Positions 55,012 through 64,000 of a stretch of DNA of 64,000 nt are shown piece after piece. A program made the position numbers and the translations under genes. The notes beneath the pieces were generated by a model. The model did not search any database, had not been told where the DNA came from, and saw only the letters and a list, made by a program, of their open reading frames with translations. Location of the stretch: contig JAKAFW010000019.1 in the NCBI GenBank assembly GCA_021817845.1, positions 1 to 64,000 of the forward strand. Direction: 5' to 3'. The stretch's first letter is position 1; every line of letters begins with the position of its first letter. Source of the DNA: FEN-1297 sp021817845 (GTDB lineage: Bacteria > Bacteroidota > Ignavibacteria > Ignavibacteriales > Ignavibacteriaceae).

Positions 55012-56379
55012 ATGAAATATAAAACTAACATCTTAGAAGCTATTGGTAATACTCCTCTTATTAAGTTGAATAAAGTAAACCGAGGCTTAAAACCTCAGAT
55101 TTTCGCCAAGCTCGAATCTGCAAATCCCGGCGGAAGCGTAAAAGATAGGATTGGCGTTTCAATGCTTGAAGATGCCGAACGTAGCGGGAAAATAAAACCC
55201 GGCGGTACTATAATCGAAGCTACAAGTGGAAATACGGGGATCGGCTTGGCTCTTGCATGCGCTGTCAAAGGTTATAAATCTATCTTCGTTGTTACCGACA
55301 AAGTGAGCTCTGAAAAAATAAATTATCTAAAGGCTCTCGGCGGAGATGTTATTGTCGTTTCTAATGCTGTCGGACATGACCATCCTGATTATTATATCAC
55401 GGTCGCAAGAAAAATAAATGATGAAACACCAAACTCGATTTTTATGTATCAATATTCTAATCCCGCTAATCCTGAAATTCATTATAAAACTACAGGTCCG
55501 GAAATATGGGAGCAAACCGACGGTAAGATAACTCATTTTGTCGCAGGTATTGGCACTGGCGGAACTATTAGCGGTGTTGGAAGATTCTTAAAAGAAAAAA
55601 ATCCTAGCATCCAAATCATAGGAGCCGATCCTAACGGATCAATTCTTAAAGAATTTAAAGAGAAGGGAAGTATAGCAAAAGGAAACCCATATCTTGTTGA
55701 AGGTATCGGTCAGGATTGCCTTCCGAAGAATGTTCAGTTCGAGTACATAGACAAAATTTTTAATATTAGCGACATGGATTCATTCAACTTTGCCAGAATG
55801 CTTTCACGCGAAGAAGGAATCTTTTGCGGCGGCAGCACAGGAACTATTTTAGGTGTCACGCTTGAAATAGCCAAAGATCTTGATGAAAATGCCGTTATCG
55901 TTTTTGTAGTTTGCGATACAGGTGAAAGGTATTTAACTAAATTTCATAGTGACGAATGGCTAAAAGAAAAAAGATTATTGCCGACGGAAATTAGAACCCT
56001 TAAAGATATTTCAATCGCAAAGCGTAATGGTAAAAAAAACGAGCTTGTTTCTCTTAGTGCAAAGGATAAAGTTAGAGATGCTGTCGAAGTGCTAAGTACA
56101 AAAGGTTTCTCACAGCTTCCAGTTATTGACGACGGACAAGCAGTCGGAAGCGTTCGTGAGGCAAGATTAATGTCGAGCCTTTTGGGTAATCACAGCCTTC
56201 TTGAAGTTAATATTGAAGATATTATGGAACCAAGCTTTCCGACACTTGATGAGAGAACCGAATTGAATATTGTGAAAAAATATTTAAGCGACTCACCGGC
56301 GGTGCTTGTCACCGAATACGGTAGAATTAAAGATATCATTACCAGGTATGACATCCTTGAATATGCAAATTTATCATGA
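55012..56379 (+). CDS. cbs: Cystathionine beta-synthase
   Basis: This 455-residue PLP enzyme condenses serine (or an activated form) with homocysteine. The PLP lysine is K44 in NPGGSVKDRIG, followed by the phosphate-binding ATSGNTGIGLA (about 69-79) and GTGGTISG. A C-terminal pair of CBS domains (about 340-455, SQLPVIDDGQAVG and SPAVLVTEYG) makes it the full-length CBS type rather than a plain cysteine synthase. With the two PLP genes downstream it forms a transsulfuration cluster. Confidence 0.92.
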   Translation: MKYKTNILEAIGNTPLIKLNKVNRGLKPQIFAKLESANPGGSVKDRIGVSMLEDAERSGKIKPGGTIIEATSGNTGIGLALACAVKGYKSIFVVTDKVSSEKINYLKALGGDVIVVSNAVGHDHPDYYITVARKINDETPNSIFMYQYSNPANPEIHYKTTGPEIWEQTDGKITHFVAGIGTGGTISGVGRFLKEKNPSIQIIGADPNGSILKEFKEKGSIAKGNPYLVEGIGQDCLPKNVQFEYIDKIFNISDMDSFNFARMLSREEGIFCGGSTGTILGVTLEIAKDLDENAVIVFVVCDTGERYLTKFHSDEWLKEKRLLPTEIRTLKDISIAKRNGKKNELVSLSAKDKVRDAVEVLSTKGFSQLPVIDDGQAVGSVREARLMSSLLGNHSLLEVNIEDIMEPSFPTLDERTELNIVKKYLSDSPAVLVTEYGRIKDIITRYDILEYANLS

Positions 56380-56403
56380 GTAAAATTTATATTTTATTAT
56401 TTC

Positions 56404-56495
56404 ATGTTATGCAGAAACAGCCGTTCGGAATAATGGAATAATGGAAAATACAGCTTAATTCCATTACTCCAATTTTCCCAAAAGTTGCATAACAT
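56404..56495 (+). repeat. 92-base imperfect hairpin element
   Basis: ATGTTATGCA (56404-56413) pairs with TGCATAACAT (56486-56495). Inside, GGAATAATGGAA-type sequence pairs imperfectly with TTCCATTACTCC, so the whole 92 bases can fold back. It lies between cbs and the gamma-lyase gene. The inner ATGGAATA motif also forms the tandem repeat at 5.8 kb. It may be a decayed mini-element or a weak terminator. Confidence 0.5.
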
Positions 56496-56558
56496 CAGTT
56501 AATATCTAAAAGTTAATTCTGTTATAGTTCAACTATCTAAATTAAAGGAAATATATTT

Positions 56559-57692
56559 ATGGGATTTTCGACCGACGCAATCCATGCAGGACAAAAACCT
56601 GATCCGGTTACCGGCGCAGTTATCACTCCTATTTATCAAACTTCTACTTATGCACAAGAGGAACTTGGCAAAAATAAAGGATATGAATACGGAAGAACTC
56701 ATAACCTGACGCGACAAACTTTAGAAGCAAACATAGCAGCACTTGAAAAAGGGAAATATGGAATTGCATTTGGCTCCGGGCTTGCTGCTACGCATGCTCT
56801 GATGAGTCTTGTAAAATCAGGCGACCATGTTGTTATTTCTAATAATGTTTATGGCGGGACTTACCGTTTGTTTGAGTTAGTTATGAAAGACTACGGGCTA
56901 ACTTTTTCCTGGGTTAACACCAGCGACTTAAAGAATATTGAATCCGCAATCAAACCTAATACAAAGTTGGTTTATCTCGAAACCCCTACTAATCCCATGC
57001 TAAACTTAACCGACTTAGCCGGTGCCGCAGAAATTTGCAGAAAATATAATTTGATTTCGATTGTCGATAATACTTTTATGAGCCCTTATTTTCAAAATCC
57101 TCTTACACTTGGATGCGATATAGTATTACACAGCACGACAAAATATATTAACGGGCATAGCGATGTTATCGGCGGTATTATAGTCACAAGCGACGATAAA
57201 ATTCATGAGAGAATTAGATACATCCAAAATGCAGCCGGAGGCGTTCCCTCGCCGTTTGATTGCTGGCTGATTTTACGCTCTACAAAGACTCTTGCTGTTA
57301 GAATGGAACGCCACAATAAAAATGCAATAGAACTTGCAAATTTTTTAGTCGAATCAAAAATTGCAAAAAAAGTTTATTACCCGGGGCTTCCGGATCATCC
57401 GCATCACGAGCTTGCAAAAAAACAGATGCGTGGTTTCGGAGGAATGATCTCTGTCGATTTTGGAGATGTGGAAAAAGCCAAAAAAATCCTGAAGAATGTT
57501 AAAATTTTTACATTAGGTGAAAGTCTTGGCGGTGTTGAAAGCCTTATAAGCCATCCTGCAAGTATGACTCACGCTTCGGTTCCAAAAGAGGAAAGAGAAA
57601 AAATGGGATTAACGGACAGTCTAGTTCGCCTTTCCGTCGGCATTGAAGATATAGAGGATTTGATTGACGATATCAAAGAAGCTCTTAATTAA
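56559..57692 (+). CDS. Cystathionine gamma-lyase/gamma-synthase
   Basis: This 377-residue PLP enzyme belongs to the Cys/Met metabolism family. The PLP lysine is K195 in HSTTKYINGHSD; EYGRTHNLTR (43-52), FGSGLAATHA and VDNTFMSPYF are conserved. The C-terminal SLGGVESLISHPASMTH is typical of gamma-lyases/synthases. With cystathionine beta-synthase upstream, conversion of cystathionine to cysteine (gamma-lyase) is the likelier direction, but gamma-synthase cannot be excluded. Confidence 0.9.
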   Translation: MGFSTDAIHAGQKPDPVTGAVITPIYQTSTYAQEELGKNKGYEYGRTHNLTRQTLEANIAALEKGKYGIAFGSGLAATHALMSLVKSGDHVVISNNVYGGTYRLFELVMKDYGLTFSWVNTSDLKNIESAIKPNTKLVYLETPTNPMLNLTDLAGAAEICRKYNLISIVDNTFMSPYFQNPLTLGCDIVLHSTTKYINGHSDVIGGIIVTSDDKIHERIRYIQNAAGGVPSPFDCWLILRSTKTLAVRMERHNKNAIELANFLVESKIAKKVYYPGLPDHPHHELAKKQMRGFGGMISVDFGDVEKAKKILKNVKIFTLGESLGGVESLISHPASMTHASVPKEEREKMGLTDSLVRLSVGIEDIEDLIDDIKEALN

Positions 57693-57714
57693 ATTCATAA
57701 ACATACAAGCAATA

Positions 57715-57776
57715 ACCCTCCGATTTATCGGGGGATGAGGTGAAATCATCAGGTTGGGCTTTAGCCCTGATTTTCA
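57715..57776 (+). repeat. REP-like double palindrome
   Basis: Two palindromes lie together: CCGAT/ATCGG (57720-57730) and an outer ATCAGG with inner GGGCT/AGCCC (about 57747-57770). They resemble the palindromes at 2.6-3.4 kb in style but not in sequence. The rest of the 220-base gap to the next gene shows nothing beyond a GGAGG ribosome site before 57913. Confidence 0.5.
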
Positions 57777-57912
57777 AACCTATATTTATCGATAAATTTA
57801 TTTCTAATGCGCAACAATTTAATATTCCAGTCATATCCTTCACTTTTTTATTCAATCAAATTCTACTTAAATTTACTCAAATAATATTTTAACAACTTTC
57901 TGGAGGTTTAAA

Positions 57913-59241
57913 ATGAGCGATAATATAAAAAATCCAGAGCAGATCGACTCCGTTGACGATACAAAATATTCAATGGACACTCATCTTATTTATGGGAAAA
58001 ACTTCACCAAAAAGTGGGACTATTCTCATCATGTACTTCCGCCTATATCCTCTTCCGTTATTTACCGGCTTGATTCTGTCGAACGAGGTGCGGAAGGATT
58101 TCACGAGTTTGCTAATTCACCTGTTACCGGTGAAAATGCTATGCCGATTTACATCTACGACCGGCTCGGCGAACCTAACAAAGATATTCTCGAAGAAAAT
58201 TTAGCCTATGTTGAAAAAGGCGAAATGGCTGTTACTTTTGCTACCGGTATGGGCGCTATTGCGGGCATTCTCGGTATGCTGACTAAAACCGGCGACGAGA
58301 TTATTGCTCATCAAACTCTTTACGGTTGTACTTATTCTTTGCTTACTAATTGGTATCCAAGGTATAATATTAAAACAATTTTTGTTGATCTTACTAATCC
58401 GCAAAATATCCAAAATGTCGTTACAGCAAAATCAAGAATAATTTATTTTGAGTCACCTGCAAATCCTAATCTTGATATAATCGATATCGGAGAAATCAGG
58501 AAGATTGCCGATGAGCTGAATAAAAATAGAAGCGAAGCTGAACGAATTAAAATTATTGTTGATAATACATTCGCTACTCCTTATTGTCAGCGCCCAATTG
58601 AACTCGGCGCAAACTTTTCTGTCAACTCATTGACAAAAGGAATCGGTGGCTTTGGCACTGATATGGGCGGCGTTGTAATCGGAAAGAAAAAATATCACGA
58701 CATGCTTTTACTATACCGGAAAGATTTTGGAGCAGTTCTAAATAATAAAAGCGCATGGACAGTTAATACATATGGGCTACCTACTCTTCATCTAAGAATT
58801 CAACGACAAATGAATTCTGCTATGAAAATTGCAGAATTTTTATCTACCCATCCTCAAATTAAATTTGTAAATTATCCTGGTCTCCCCTCAAATAAATTTT
58901 ATGAAATCGCACGTAAACAGATGCGTGACTTCGATGGAAATTTTGCACCGGGGAGCTTGATTTATTTCGTGCTGAAGGGTTCTACTCCCGAAGAAAGTAA
59001 GGAATTTGGCAGGAGGTTTATGAACTATGCGGCTAAAAATACTTATACAATGACATTAGCTGTCAGCCTAGGTCATACAAGAACTTTAATTGAACATCCG
59101 GCGTCAATGACGCACTCAATGGTCCCCTTGGGAAAATTAATGGAATCGGGAATAGATCCTGGAGGCATTCGCCTTGCCATTGGACTTGAAAATGTTAATG
59201 ATATTTTGTCGGATTTAAAAGATTGTCTTAAAGCCATCTGA
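57913..59241 (+). CDS. Cys/Met-metabolism PLP enzyme, divergent subfamily
   Basis: This 442-residue protein is longer than its neighbour, with about 35 extra residues at the N terminus and small insertions. PLP contacts are recognisable: Y82-D83-R84 (IYDRLGEPN), FATGMGAIAG, VDNTFATPYC and lysine K242 in NSLTKGIGGFGTDMGG, where the usual HSxTKY is altered. The C terminus keeps SLGHTRTLIEHPASMTH. It could be a methionine gamma-lyase or an O-acyl-homoserine sulfhydrylase-like enzyme; the substrate is not clear. Confidence 0.8.
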   Translation: MSDNIKNPEQIDSVDDTKYSMDTHLIYGKNFTKKWDYSHHVLPPISSSVIYRLDSVERGAEGFHEFANSPVTGENAMPIYIYDRLGEPNKDILEENLAYVEKGEMAVTFATGMGAIAGILGMLTKTGDEIIAHQTLYGCTYSLLTNWYPRYNIKTIFVDLTNPQNIQNVVTAKSRIIYFESPANPNLDIIDIGEIRKIADELNKNRSEAERIKIIVDNTFATPYCQRPIELGANFSVNSLTKGIGGFGTDMGGVVIGKKKYHDMLLLYRKDFGAVLNNKSAWTVNTYGLPTLHLRIQRQMNSAMKIAEFLSTHPQIKFVNYPGLPSNKFYEIARKQMRDFDGNFAPGSLIYFVLKGSTPEESKEFGRRFMNYAAKNTYTMTLAVSLGHTRTLIEHPASMTHSMVPLGKLMESGIDPGGIRLAIGLENVNDILSDLKDCLKAI

Positions 59242-59259
59242 CTTATTGAAAGGACTTTT

Positions 59260-60102
59260 ATGAACAAGACGATGTTGATCGTTTTTGTTATTTCCATTTT
59301 GATTTCTGATCGGAATTTTGCGCAGTTCAGCGGTAATGAAAAGGATTCCGTCGACATAACTGTAATTGATTCATACGTAACACCTGAAATACCGCATACT
59401 TTTTTGCTTTCATTCTTTACAAGCGAAGCGTGCAAATCTAAAGTGGTTATCGACGGAAAATTTACTTATCCCGTTTCTGATGTTTTTACGGATAACCATA
59501 ACTTAAAAATTGATTTGACTAAACTTCATCTTAAGGAAAAGGAGATTCCTTTTTATATTATCGTTGAAGATTCATCCGGCAATAGTTATAGGAGTGACAT
59601 AAATACATTTGATTTGCCCGGTGATATTAAAATAGATGAGGGGGATTCAAATTTTTTATTGCTCTGTTTATTTGGTACAACGGTTTTTGCGCTGCCTGAT
59701 CCAGTTTATGTCACCGGTCCGAACGGAAATTATTTTAGTTTAACCAAGGAGATTCCGCTGATTTCTTTCCGCTCTAAAAATTTTGTTTATCCGGCAGGTT
59801 ATTTCTCGGCTGAATATTCCTATGTTTTCAATGCGGCAAGTAAAAATTTTTTGCGTATCGGATATAAGGAGTTATTTGAAGTCCCGGTTTTCCAATATAT
59901 TTCTCCCGGTATAGATGGCTTTACTGACTTCAGAGGATTCAATGGGTTAAGTGCGGAGGTATCTATCGGATTATTCAGGTTGCTGAACACTTTTACGATT
60001 TACACTCGTTATAGGTATAATTTCAAACCGGGTGACAGCGGCAGTCAGTTTAGCGAAATTTCAATAGGGCTTTATTCAAGCTTTTTCTCGGTATATTTTT
60101 AA
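59260..60102 (+). CDS. Exported protein of unknown function
   Basis: This 280-residue protein has a signal peptide (about 1-22, ending NFAQ). Residues about 30-125 look like an immunoglobulin-like beta domain, and 145-280 is strand-rich with alternating aromatic residues (IYTRYRYNF, GLYSSFFSVYF end), suggesting an outer-membrane or membrane-associated barrel segment ending in Phe. I do not recognise the family. It lies 18 bases after the PLP gene and 9 bases before xseA. Confidence 0.65.
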   Translation: MNKTMLIVFVISILISDRNFAQFSGNEKDSVDITVIDSYVTPEIPHTFLLSFFTSEACKSKVVIDGKFTYPVSDVFTDNHNLKIDLTKLHLKEKEIPFYIIVEDSSGNSYRSDINTFDLPGDIKIDEGDSNFLLLCLFGTTVFALPDPVYVTGPNGNYFSLTKEIPLISFRSKNFVYPAGYFSAEYSYVFNAASKNFLRIGYKELFEVPVFQYISPGIDGFTDFRGFNGLSAEVSIGLFRLLNTFTIYTRYRYNFKPGDSGSQFSEISIGLYSSFFSVYF

Positions 60103-60111
60103 TTTTGATTA

Positions 60112-61296
60112 ATGTTTGAACAAACAGAAATATTAACTGTCTCAGAATTAACACGACAGATAAAACAAACGCTTGAAGAAGAGTTCCTCCAAATTACGGT
60201 GCAAGGAGAAATCTCAAATTTCAAACCGCATGTTTCTGGGCATTGGTATTTCAACCTAAAGGATTCCGGCGCAGTAATTTCTTGTACGATGTGGAAAGGA
60301 TATAACAGCTCTGTCTTTTTCACCCCGCAGGATGGAATAAAAATTACGGTCATAGGCAGAATTACGGTTTACCCACCGCGCGGCAATTACCAATTTGATG
60401 TCCGCTCTATGAAACCCGCAGGTATTGGTGAACTCCAATCTGCTTTTGAAATTCTGAAACAAAAATTGTCGAATGAAGGTTTGTTCGATGAAGAATTTAA
60501 AAAGCCTATTCCTTCATTACCCCGCCGGATTGGGATTGTCACTGCCATTGACGGTGCTGCGTTTAGAGATATGATTAGTATAGCACGAAGAAGATTTCCA
60601 CTTGTTGAATTGGTAATTGCACCCTCAAAAGTTCAAGGAAGCGGCGCTGCCGAAAATTTAGTTGAGAGCATAAAAACTTTGAATCGGAAAAAAGATATTG
60701 ATGTAATTATTATCGGACGTGGCGGAGGATCGATTGAAGACTTGTGGGCTTTTAATGAGGAAATTGTTGTGCGATCTATTTTTGAATCAAAGATCCCCGT
60801 AATCTCCGGTATTGGTCATGAAATAGATTTTACTATCTCGGATTTTGTAGCAGACCTTCGTGCAGCTACACCATCCGCTGCAATGGAAATTGCTACTCCG
60901 GATAAAGCCGATTACTTTGCCTTTATAAATGATTTTCTATATAATTCCGGGCAAAACATTACTAATTTATTTGATAATAAAAAAAATAGGATTTTAGATA
61001 GCATAGGATCTTACGGGTTTAAAATGCCGCTTGATCTTCTCCGAAGGAAATCACAACAAGTAGATGGGATTGTTTATAAAATGTCTGTTAATTTTGATAA
61101 ACAATTTTTAATGTTGAAAAATAAACTTTCGCTTCTCTCAAAATCTTTAGAATCCCATGACGTCAAAAAAACCCTGAAAAAAGGTTTTGTTTTAGTTAAA
61201 CAGGATTCTAAATTTATTACTAGATCTTCAAAGTTTATTTGTGGAAAAGAAACTCAGCTTGAATTCTTTGACGGGGAAGTTAATCTGAACTCTTAG
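60112..61296 (+). CDS. xseA: Exodeoxyribonuclease VII large subunit
   Basis: This 394-residue protein has an N-terminal OB-fold (about 8-100, VQGEISNFKPHVSGHWYF) and the catalytic exonuclease VII domain with IGIVTAIDGAAFRDMI, VIIIGRGGGSIEDLWAFNEE and HEIDFTISDFVADLRAATP in order. The coiled C-terminal region forms the helical stalk. The enzyme degrades single-stranded DNA in both directions in repair. xseB follows 49 bases later. Confidence 0.95.
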   Translation: MFEQTEILTVSELTRQIKQTLEEEFLQITVQGEISNFKPHVSGHWYFNLKDSGAVISCTMWKGYNSSVFFTPQDGIKITVIGRITVYPPRGNYQFDVRSMKPAGIGELQSAFEILKQKLSNEGLFDEEFKKPIPSLPRRIGIVTAIDGAAFRDMISIARRRFPLVELVIAPSKVQGSGAAENLVESIKTLNRKKDIDVIIIGRGGGSIEDLWAFNEEIVVRSIFESKIPVISGIGHEIDFTISDFVADLRAATPSAAMEIATPDKADYFAFINDFLYNSGQNITNLFDNKKNRILDSIGSYGFKMPLDLLRRKSQQVDGIVYKMSVNFDKQFLMLKNKLSLLSKSLESHDVKKTLKKGFVLVKQDSKFITRSSKFICGKETQLEFFDGEVNLNS

Positions 61297-61345
61297 TTGA
61301 AAATTTAAATAAATAATTTGAAAATAATTTTTCCTGATAAAGCTA

Positions 61346-61585
61346 ATGACTAAAAAAATAGCTAAAGATACATTTGAAAATAAGCTTGATCGGCTTGAGG
61401 AGATTTCGCATCTCTTAGAGAGCGATGAAATTGGTTTGGAATACGCTATGGCTCTCTATCAAGAAGGAATTGAACTTTCTAAAGATTGTATCTCAACTCT
61501 TAAAGTTGCCGAGTTAAAAATTACTCAGCTCAAAAAAAATCTTGATACATTAACGACAGATGAAGAAAATTTTTTTGAAGAATAG
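61346..61585 (+). CDS. xseB: Exodeoxyribonuclease VII small subunit
   Basis: This 79-residue protein is the small coiled-coil subunit. FENKLDRLEEISHLLESDE (10-28) and SLEYAMALYQEGIEL-like sequence (LEYAMALYQEGIELSKDC, 36-53) match the family. Several copies bind the stalk of XseA and restrain its activity. It follows xseA and precedes dxs, an order common in bacteria. Confidence 0.93.
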   Translation: MTKKIAKDTFENKLDRLEEISHLLESDEIGLEYAMALYQEGIELSKDCISTLKVAELKITQLKKNLDTLTTDEENFFEE

Positions 61586-61605
61586 AAAGGCGGAAATTTG
61601 TTAGA

Positions 61606-63525
61606 ATGATTGATCCCGAAAAGTATAAAGTTTTATCTAAAGTGAATTTTCCCGAGGATATTAGAAAGTTTGATCTTCCTCAACTTAAATTGCTTTCTTC
61701 GGACATTCGTGAGTATTTGATCGATACAATCTCCGAAATAGGCGGACACTTTGGAGGAGGTTTAGGAACTGTTGAACTTACTGTCGCTCTTCATAAAGTT
61801 TTTAATACTCCGAATGACCTTATCGTTTGGGATACCGGGCACCAAGCTTATCCCCATAAAATTCTTACCGGAAGAAAAGAAGCATTAAAAAATATTAGAA
61901 GGCTTAACGGTATCAGCGGTTTCCTTAAAAGATCCGAAAGTATCTATGATACCTTCGGAGCCGGACATGCTTCGACATCAATTTCAGCGGCATTAGGTAT
62001 GGCTGTCGCTAGGGACTTGAAAAGCGAAAAGAAAAAAGTAGTTGCTATTATCGGTGATGGCGCAATGACCGGCGGTATAGCTTACGAAGCTATGAATAAT
62101 TCCGGATTTGCTAAGGCAAATCTTATTGTTGTTCTGAACGACAATCATATGTCGATTGCCCCAAATGTCTGGCAAATCTCTAATTATTTTACCGAAATGA
62201 TCGCTCATCCCGATTATAATAAATTTAAAGGTCAAATTTGGGAACTTACCGGCAAGCTGGATCACTTTGGCGACAGGCTGAGAAAAATTGCTGTTAGATT
62301 GGAAAACGGAATTAAAGCTGTAGTAACACCCGGAATGCTGTTTGAAGCTCTGGGATTTAGATATTTCGGCCCTGTTAATGGACATAATATTCACCAACTC
62401 ATAAAAATATTTGAACAAGTTAAAGAGATGAATGGACCTATCCTTGTTCATATTTTTACCGAAAAGGGAAAAGGTTATAAACCTGCTGAAGGTGATGTGC
62501 AAAAGCTCCATGCTGCAACCCCCTTTGACAAACTGACTGGAAAATCGTTAAAAAAATCAAGTGCGTTACCTTCCTATACTTCTATTTTTGGGAATGCGCT
62601 GGTTGAGATTGTTAAAGAAAATCCTAATGTTGTAGGCATTACCGCTGCAATGCCTGATGGAACAGGATTGGATATTCTTCAAAAGAATTTTCCTAAAAAT
62701 TATTTTGATGTTGGTATTGCCGAGGAACATGGCGTTACGTTCGCTGCCGGCTTAGCAACGCAGGGAATTATTCCCGTAGTGGCAATATATTCGACATTTA
62801 TGCAGAGAGCAATCGATCAAATTATTCATGACGTAAGCATTCAAAACCTTCATGTAGTTTTTGTTCTAGACCGGGCAGGGCTGGTCGGGGCTGACGGGCC
62901 AACTCATCATGGAGTATTTGATTTGACTTATCTAAGAATGATACCCGGAATGGTGGTCATGGCTCCGAAAGACGAGTCGGAATTGCGCAATATGATTTTT
63001 ACAGCAGTTAAATACAGCGAAGGACCCATCGCTATCCGTTATCCGCGCGGTAGCGCACTTGGTGTAGATATGAAAATTGGGTTTGAAAAACTTGAAATTG
63101 GCAAAGGCGAAATTCTTCGTGAGGGAAAAGATGCCGCTCTTTTAGCGGTCGGCTCTATGGTCGATTATTCACTTAAAGCCGCTCTTATTTTAGATAATGA
63201 AAATATTAGGTGCGAAGTAATCAATATGCGTTTCGTAAAACCACTTGATTACCAACTCCTTGATGAAATTGCCGAGTCACATTCAAAAATAATTACGCTT
63301 GAAGAAAATGCATTAGCCGGCGGTTTCGGAAGCGGAGTCCTGGAATATTTTGCAGAAAAAAATTATAAGAATTACGTGCTGAGAATAGGCCTGCCAGATC
63401 AGTTTGTTGAACACGGTACTCAGCAAGAGCTCCATCATTTGTTGGAAATTGATCCTGAAGGTATTGCTGGCAAAATAAAATTATTTTGTGAGCACTTAAA
63501 TGCAAGTCATGAGGTTATTCTTTAA
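61606..63525 (+). CDS. dxs: 1-deoxy-D-xylulose-5-phosphate synthase
   Basis: This 639-residue thiamine diphosphate enzyme makes the first intermediate of the MEP isoprenoid pathway from pyruvate and glyceraldehyde 3-phosphate. GGHFGGGLG (46-54), DTGHQAYPHKILTGR (76-90), the TPP motif GDGAMTGG (150-157) with NDN (178-180), and IAEEHGVTFAAG in the pyrimidine domain are intact. The length is standard. Its stop overlaps the next start by one base (TAATG). Confidence 0.97.
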   Translation: MIDPEKYKVLSKVNFPEDIRKFDLPQLKLLSSDIREYLIDTISEIGGHFGGGLGTVELTVALHKVFNTPNDLIVWDTGHQAYPHKILTGRKEALKNIRRLNGISGFLKRSESIYDTFGAGHASTSISAALGMAVARDLKSEKKKVVAIIGDGAMTGGIAYEAMNNSGFAKANLIVVLNDNHMSIAPNVWQISNYFTEMIAHPDYNKFKGQIWELTGKLDHFGDRLRKIAVRLENGIKAVVTPGMLFEALGFRYFGPVNGHNIHQLIKIFEQVKEMNGPILVHIFTEKGKGYKPAEGDVQKLHAATPFDKLTGKSLKKSSALPSYTSIFGNALVEIVKENPNVVGITAAMPDGTGLDILQKNFPKNYFDVGIAEEHGVTFAAGLATQGIIPVVAIYSTFMQRAIDQIIHDVSIQNLHVVFVLDRAGLVGADGPTHHGVFDLTYLRMIPGMVVMAPKDESELRNMIFTAVKYSEGPIAIRYPRGSALGVDMKIGFEKLEIGKGEILREGKDAALLAVGSMVDYSLKAALILDNENIRCEVINMRFVKPLDYQLLDEIAESHSKIITLEENALAGGFGSGVLEYFAEKNYKNYVLRIGLPDQFVEHGTQQELHHLLEIDPEGIAGKIKLFCEHLNASHEVIL

Positions 63526-64000
63526 TGGAAAAAACTAAAGTTGCCGTTATCGGTCTTGGAGGCATTGCACAACTTGTACATTTACCTAATCTTGCAAAAT
63601 TAGATAATGTGTCTGTTACCGCTGTAGCGGAAATAAATAAGAGTCGGCTAAATACCATTGCGGATAAGTTTAATATAGTCGAGAGATATAAAGACCATAC
63701 AGAACTACTCGCTAAAAGCGACGCTGAAGCCGTTATTATAGCCACTCCGACAAGCTTGCACAAGGAGGTTTCAATCGCATGTATGAAAGCGGGGAAAGAT
63801 GTCCTTGTCGAAAAACCTTTAGCAAGGACCTACCAAGAAGCAAAACAAATTACGGACGCAGCAAAAAAATATAACCGGAAAATTATGGTCGGTATGAATT
63901 TAAGATACAGGCCTGATGCAATGATTCTGAAAAGTCTGATAAACGCAGGTGAAATTGGGCAGCCGTTTTACGCGAAGTGCGGCTGGATAAGAAGGAGAAG
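63525..64000 (+). CDS. Gfo/Idh/MocA-family oxidoreductase, cut by the window end
   Basis: Translation from ATG 63525 is open to the end of the window (158 codons). It begins KVAVIGLGGIAQ, a Rossmann NAD(P)-binding motif, and continues with VIIATPTSLHKEV and the family motif VEKPLA (about 98-103). These enzymes oxidise or reduce sugars and related compounds; the substrate part is not visible. It starts on the last base of the dxs stop codon, so the two are likely co-translated. Confidence 0.9.
   Translation, partial: MEKTKVAVIGLGGIAQLVHLPNLAKLDNVSVTAVAEINKSRLNTIADKFNIVERYKDHTELLAKSDAEAVIIATPTSLHKEVSIACMKAGKDVLVEKPLARTYQEAKQITDAAKKYNRKIMVGMNLRYRPDAMILKSLINAGEIGQPFYAKCGWIRRR

Noticed and set aside
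57693..57912. SAM riboswitch before the second PLP gene
   Set aside because: The gap holds only REP-like palindromes; no SAM-aptamer core or terminator switch could be matched.
61993..62511. 172-codon - strand frame inside dxs
   Set aside because: It is antisense to the thiamine-binding domain of dxs and is a shadow of codon bias.

Overview
The window is a 64-kb piece of a low-GC chromosome from the Fibrobacteres-Chlorobi-Bacteroidetes group, most like Ignavibacteria/Melioribacteria. This is inferred from gene content: a PorU-PorV type IX secretion pair with C-terminal sorting domains, a complete alternative complex III plus caa3-type oxidase operon, DUF5683 and glu-zincin/TolB/barrel proteins, and short palindromic repeats between genes. 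No 16S gene is present to settle it. Nearly all genes lie on the + strand; only the 45.86-48.18 kb pair and one broken gene at 53.8-54.8 kb are on the - strand.

Layout. 0-4.2 kb is accessory: the 3' tail of a group II intron, a vapBC toxin-antitoxin pair, an attC-like hairpin, a C-terminally truncated DUF4932-like gene that runs into a fluoride riboswitch, crcB plus DUF190, then about 1.6 kb of palindromic repeats and decayed elements around a tRNA-Glu(CTC). 4.2-5.75 kb holds a 2Fe-2S ferredoxin, endonuclease III and an HD hydrolase. 6-18.6 kb is a surface and secretion block: PorU, PorV, a T9SS cargo protein with a dead M6-like protease site, a metalloprotease/propeller/barrel fusion and a DUF5683 protein. 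18.7-30.4 kb is housekeeping: der, upp, a TPR protein, rel/spoT, ruvX, ybbR, tmk, an S41 protease and glycolate oxidase subunits GlcD/GlcF.

30.8-45.8 kb is one long respiratory operon. ActA, a small unknown membrane protein, ActB, ActC, an ActD-ActE fusion and ActF form a quinol:cytochrome c oxidoreductase. A membrane-anchored cytochrome c, a SCO copper chaperone, oxidase subunits I, III, IV and II (subunit I carries the YSHPxV signature of A2-type oxidases), heme O synthase and a membrane protein with a cytochrome c tail follow. Electrons would pass from quinol through the Act complex and cytochrome c to oxygen. 45.8-64 kb holds an M24 peptidase, a histidine kinase with a defective receiver, glycogen phosphorylase, an unknown protein, def-fmt, a MITE-broken gene, cystathionine beta-synthase, two Cys/Met PLP enzymes, an unknown exported protein, xseA-xseB, dxs and the start of a Gfo/Idh/MocA oxidoreductase.

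The strongest unannotated structure is a set of small non-autonomous elements. Two 97-bp elements (17-bp terminal inverted repeats, 4-bp target duplications) sit about 43.7 kb apart, one exactly at the porU stop codon. A 306-bp element (17-bp inverted repeats, 9-bp target duplication) splits a gene whose 210-codon frame is restored when the insertion is removed in silico. I found no CRISPR array, prophage or clear multi-gene defence system. The accessory first 4 kb and the mini-element families are the best candidates for something undescribed.
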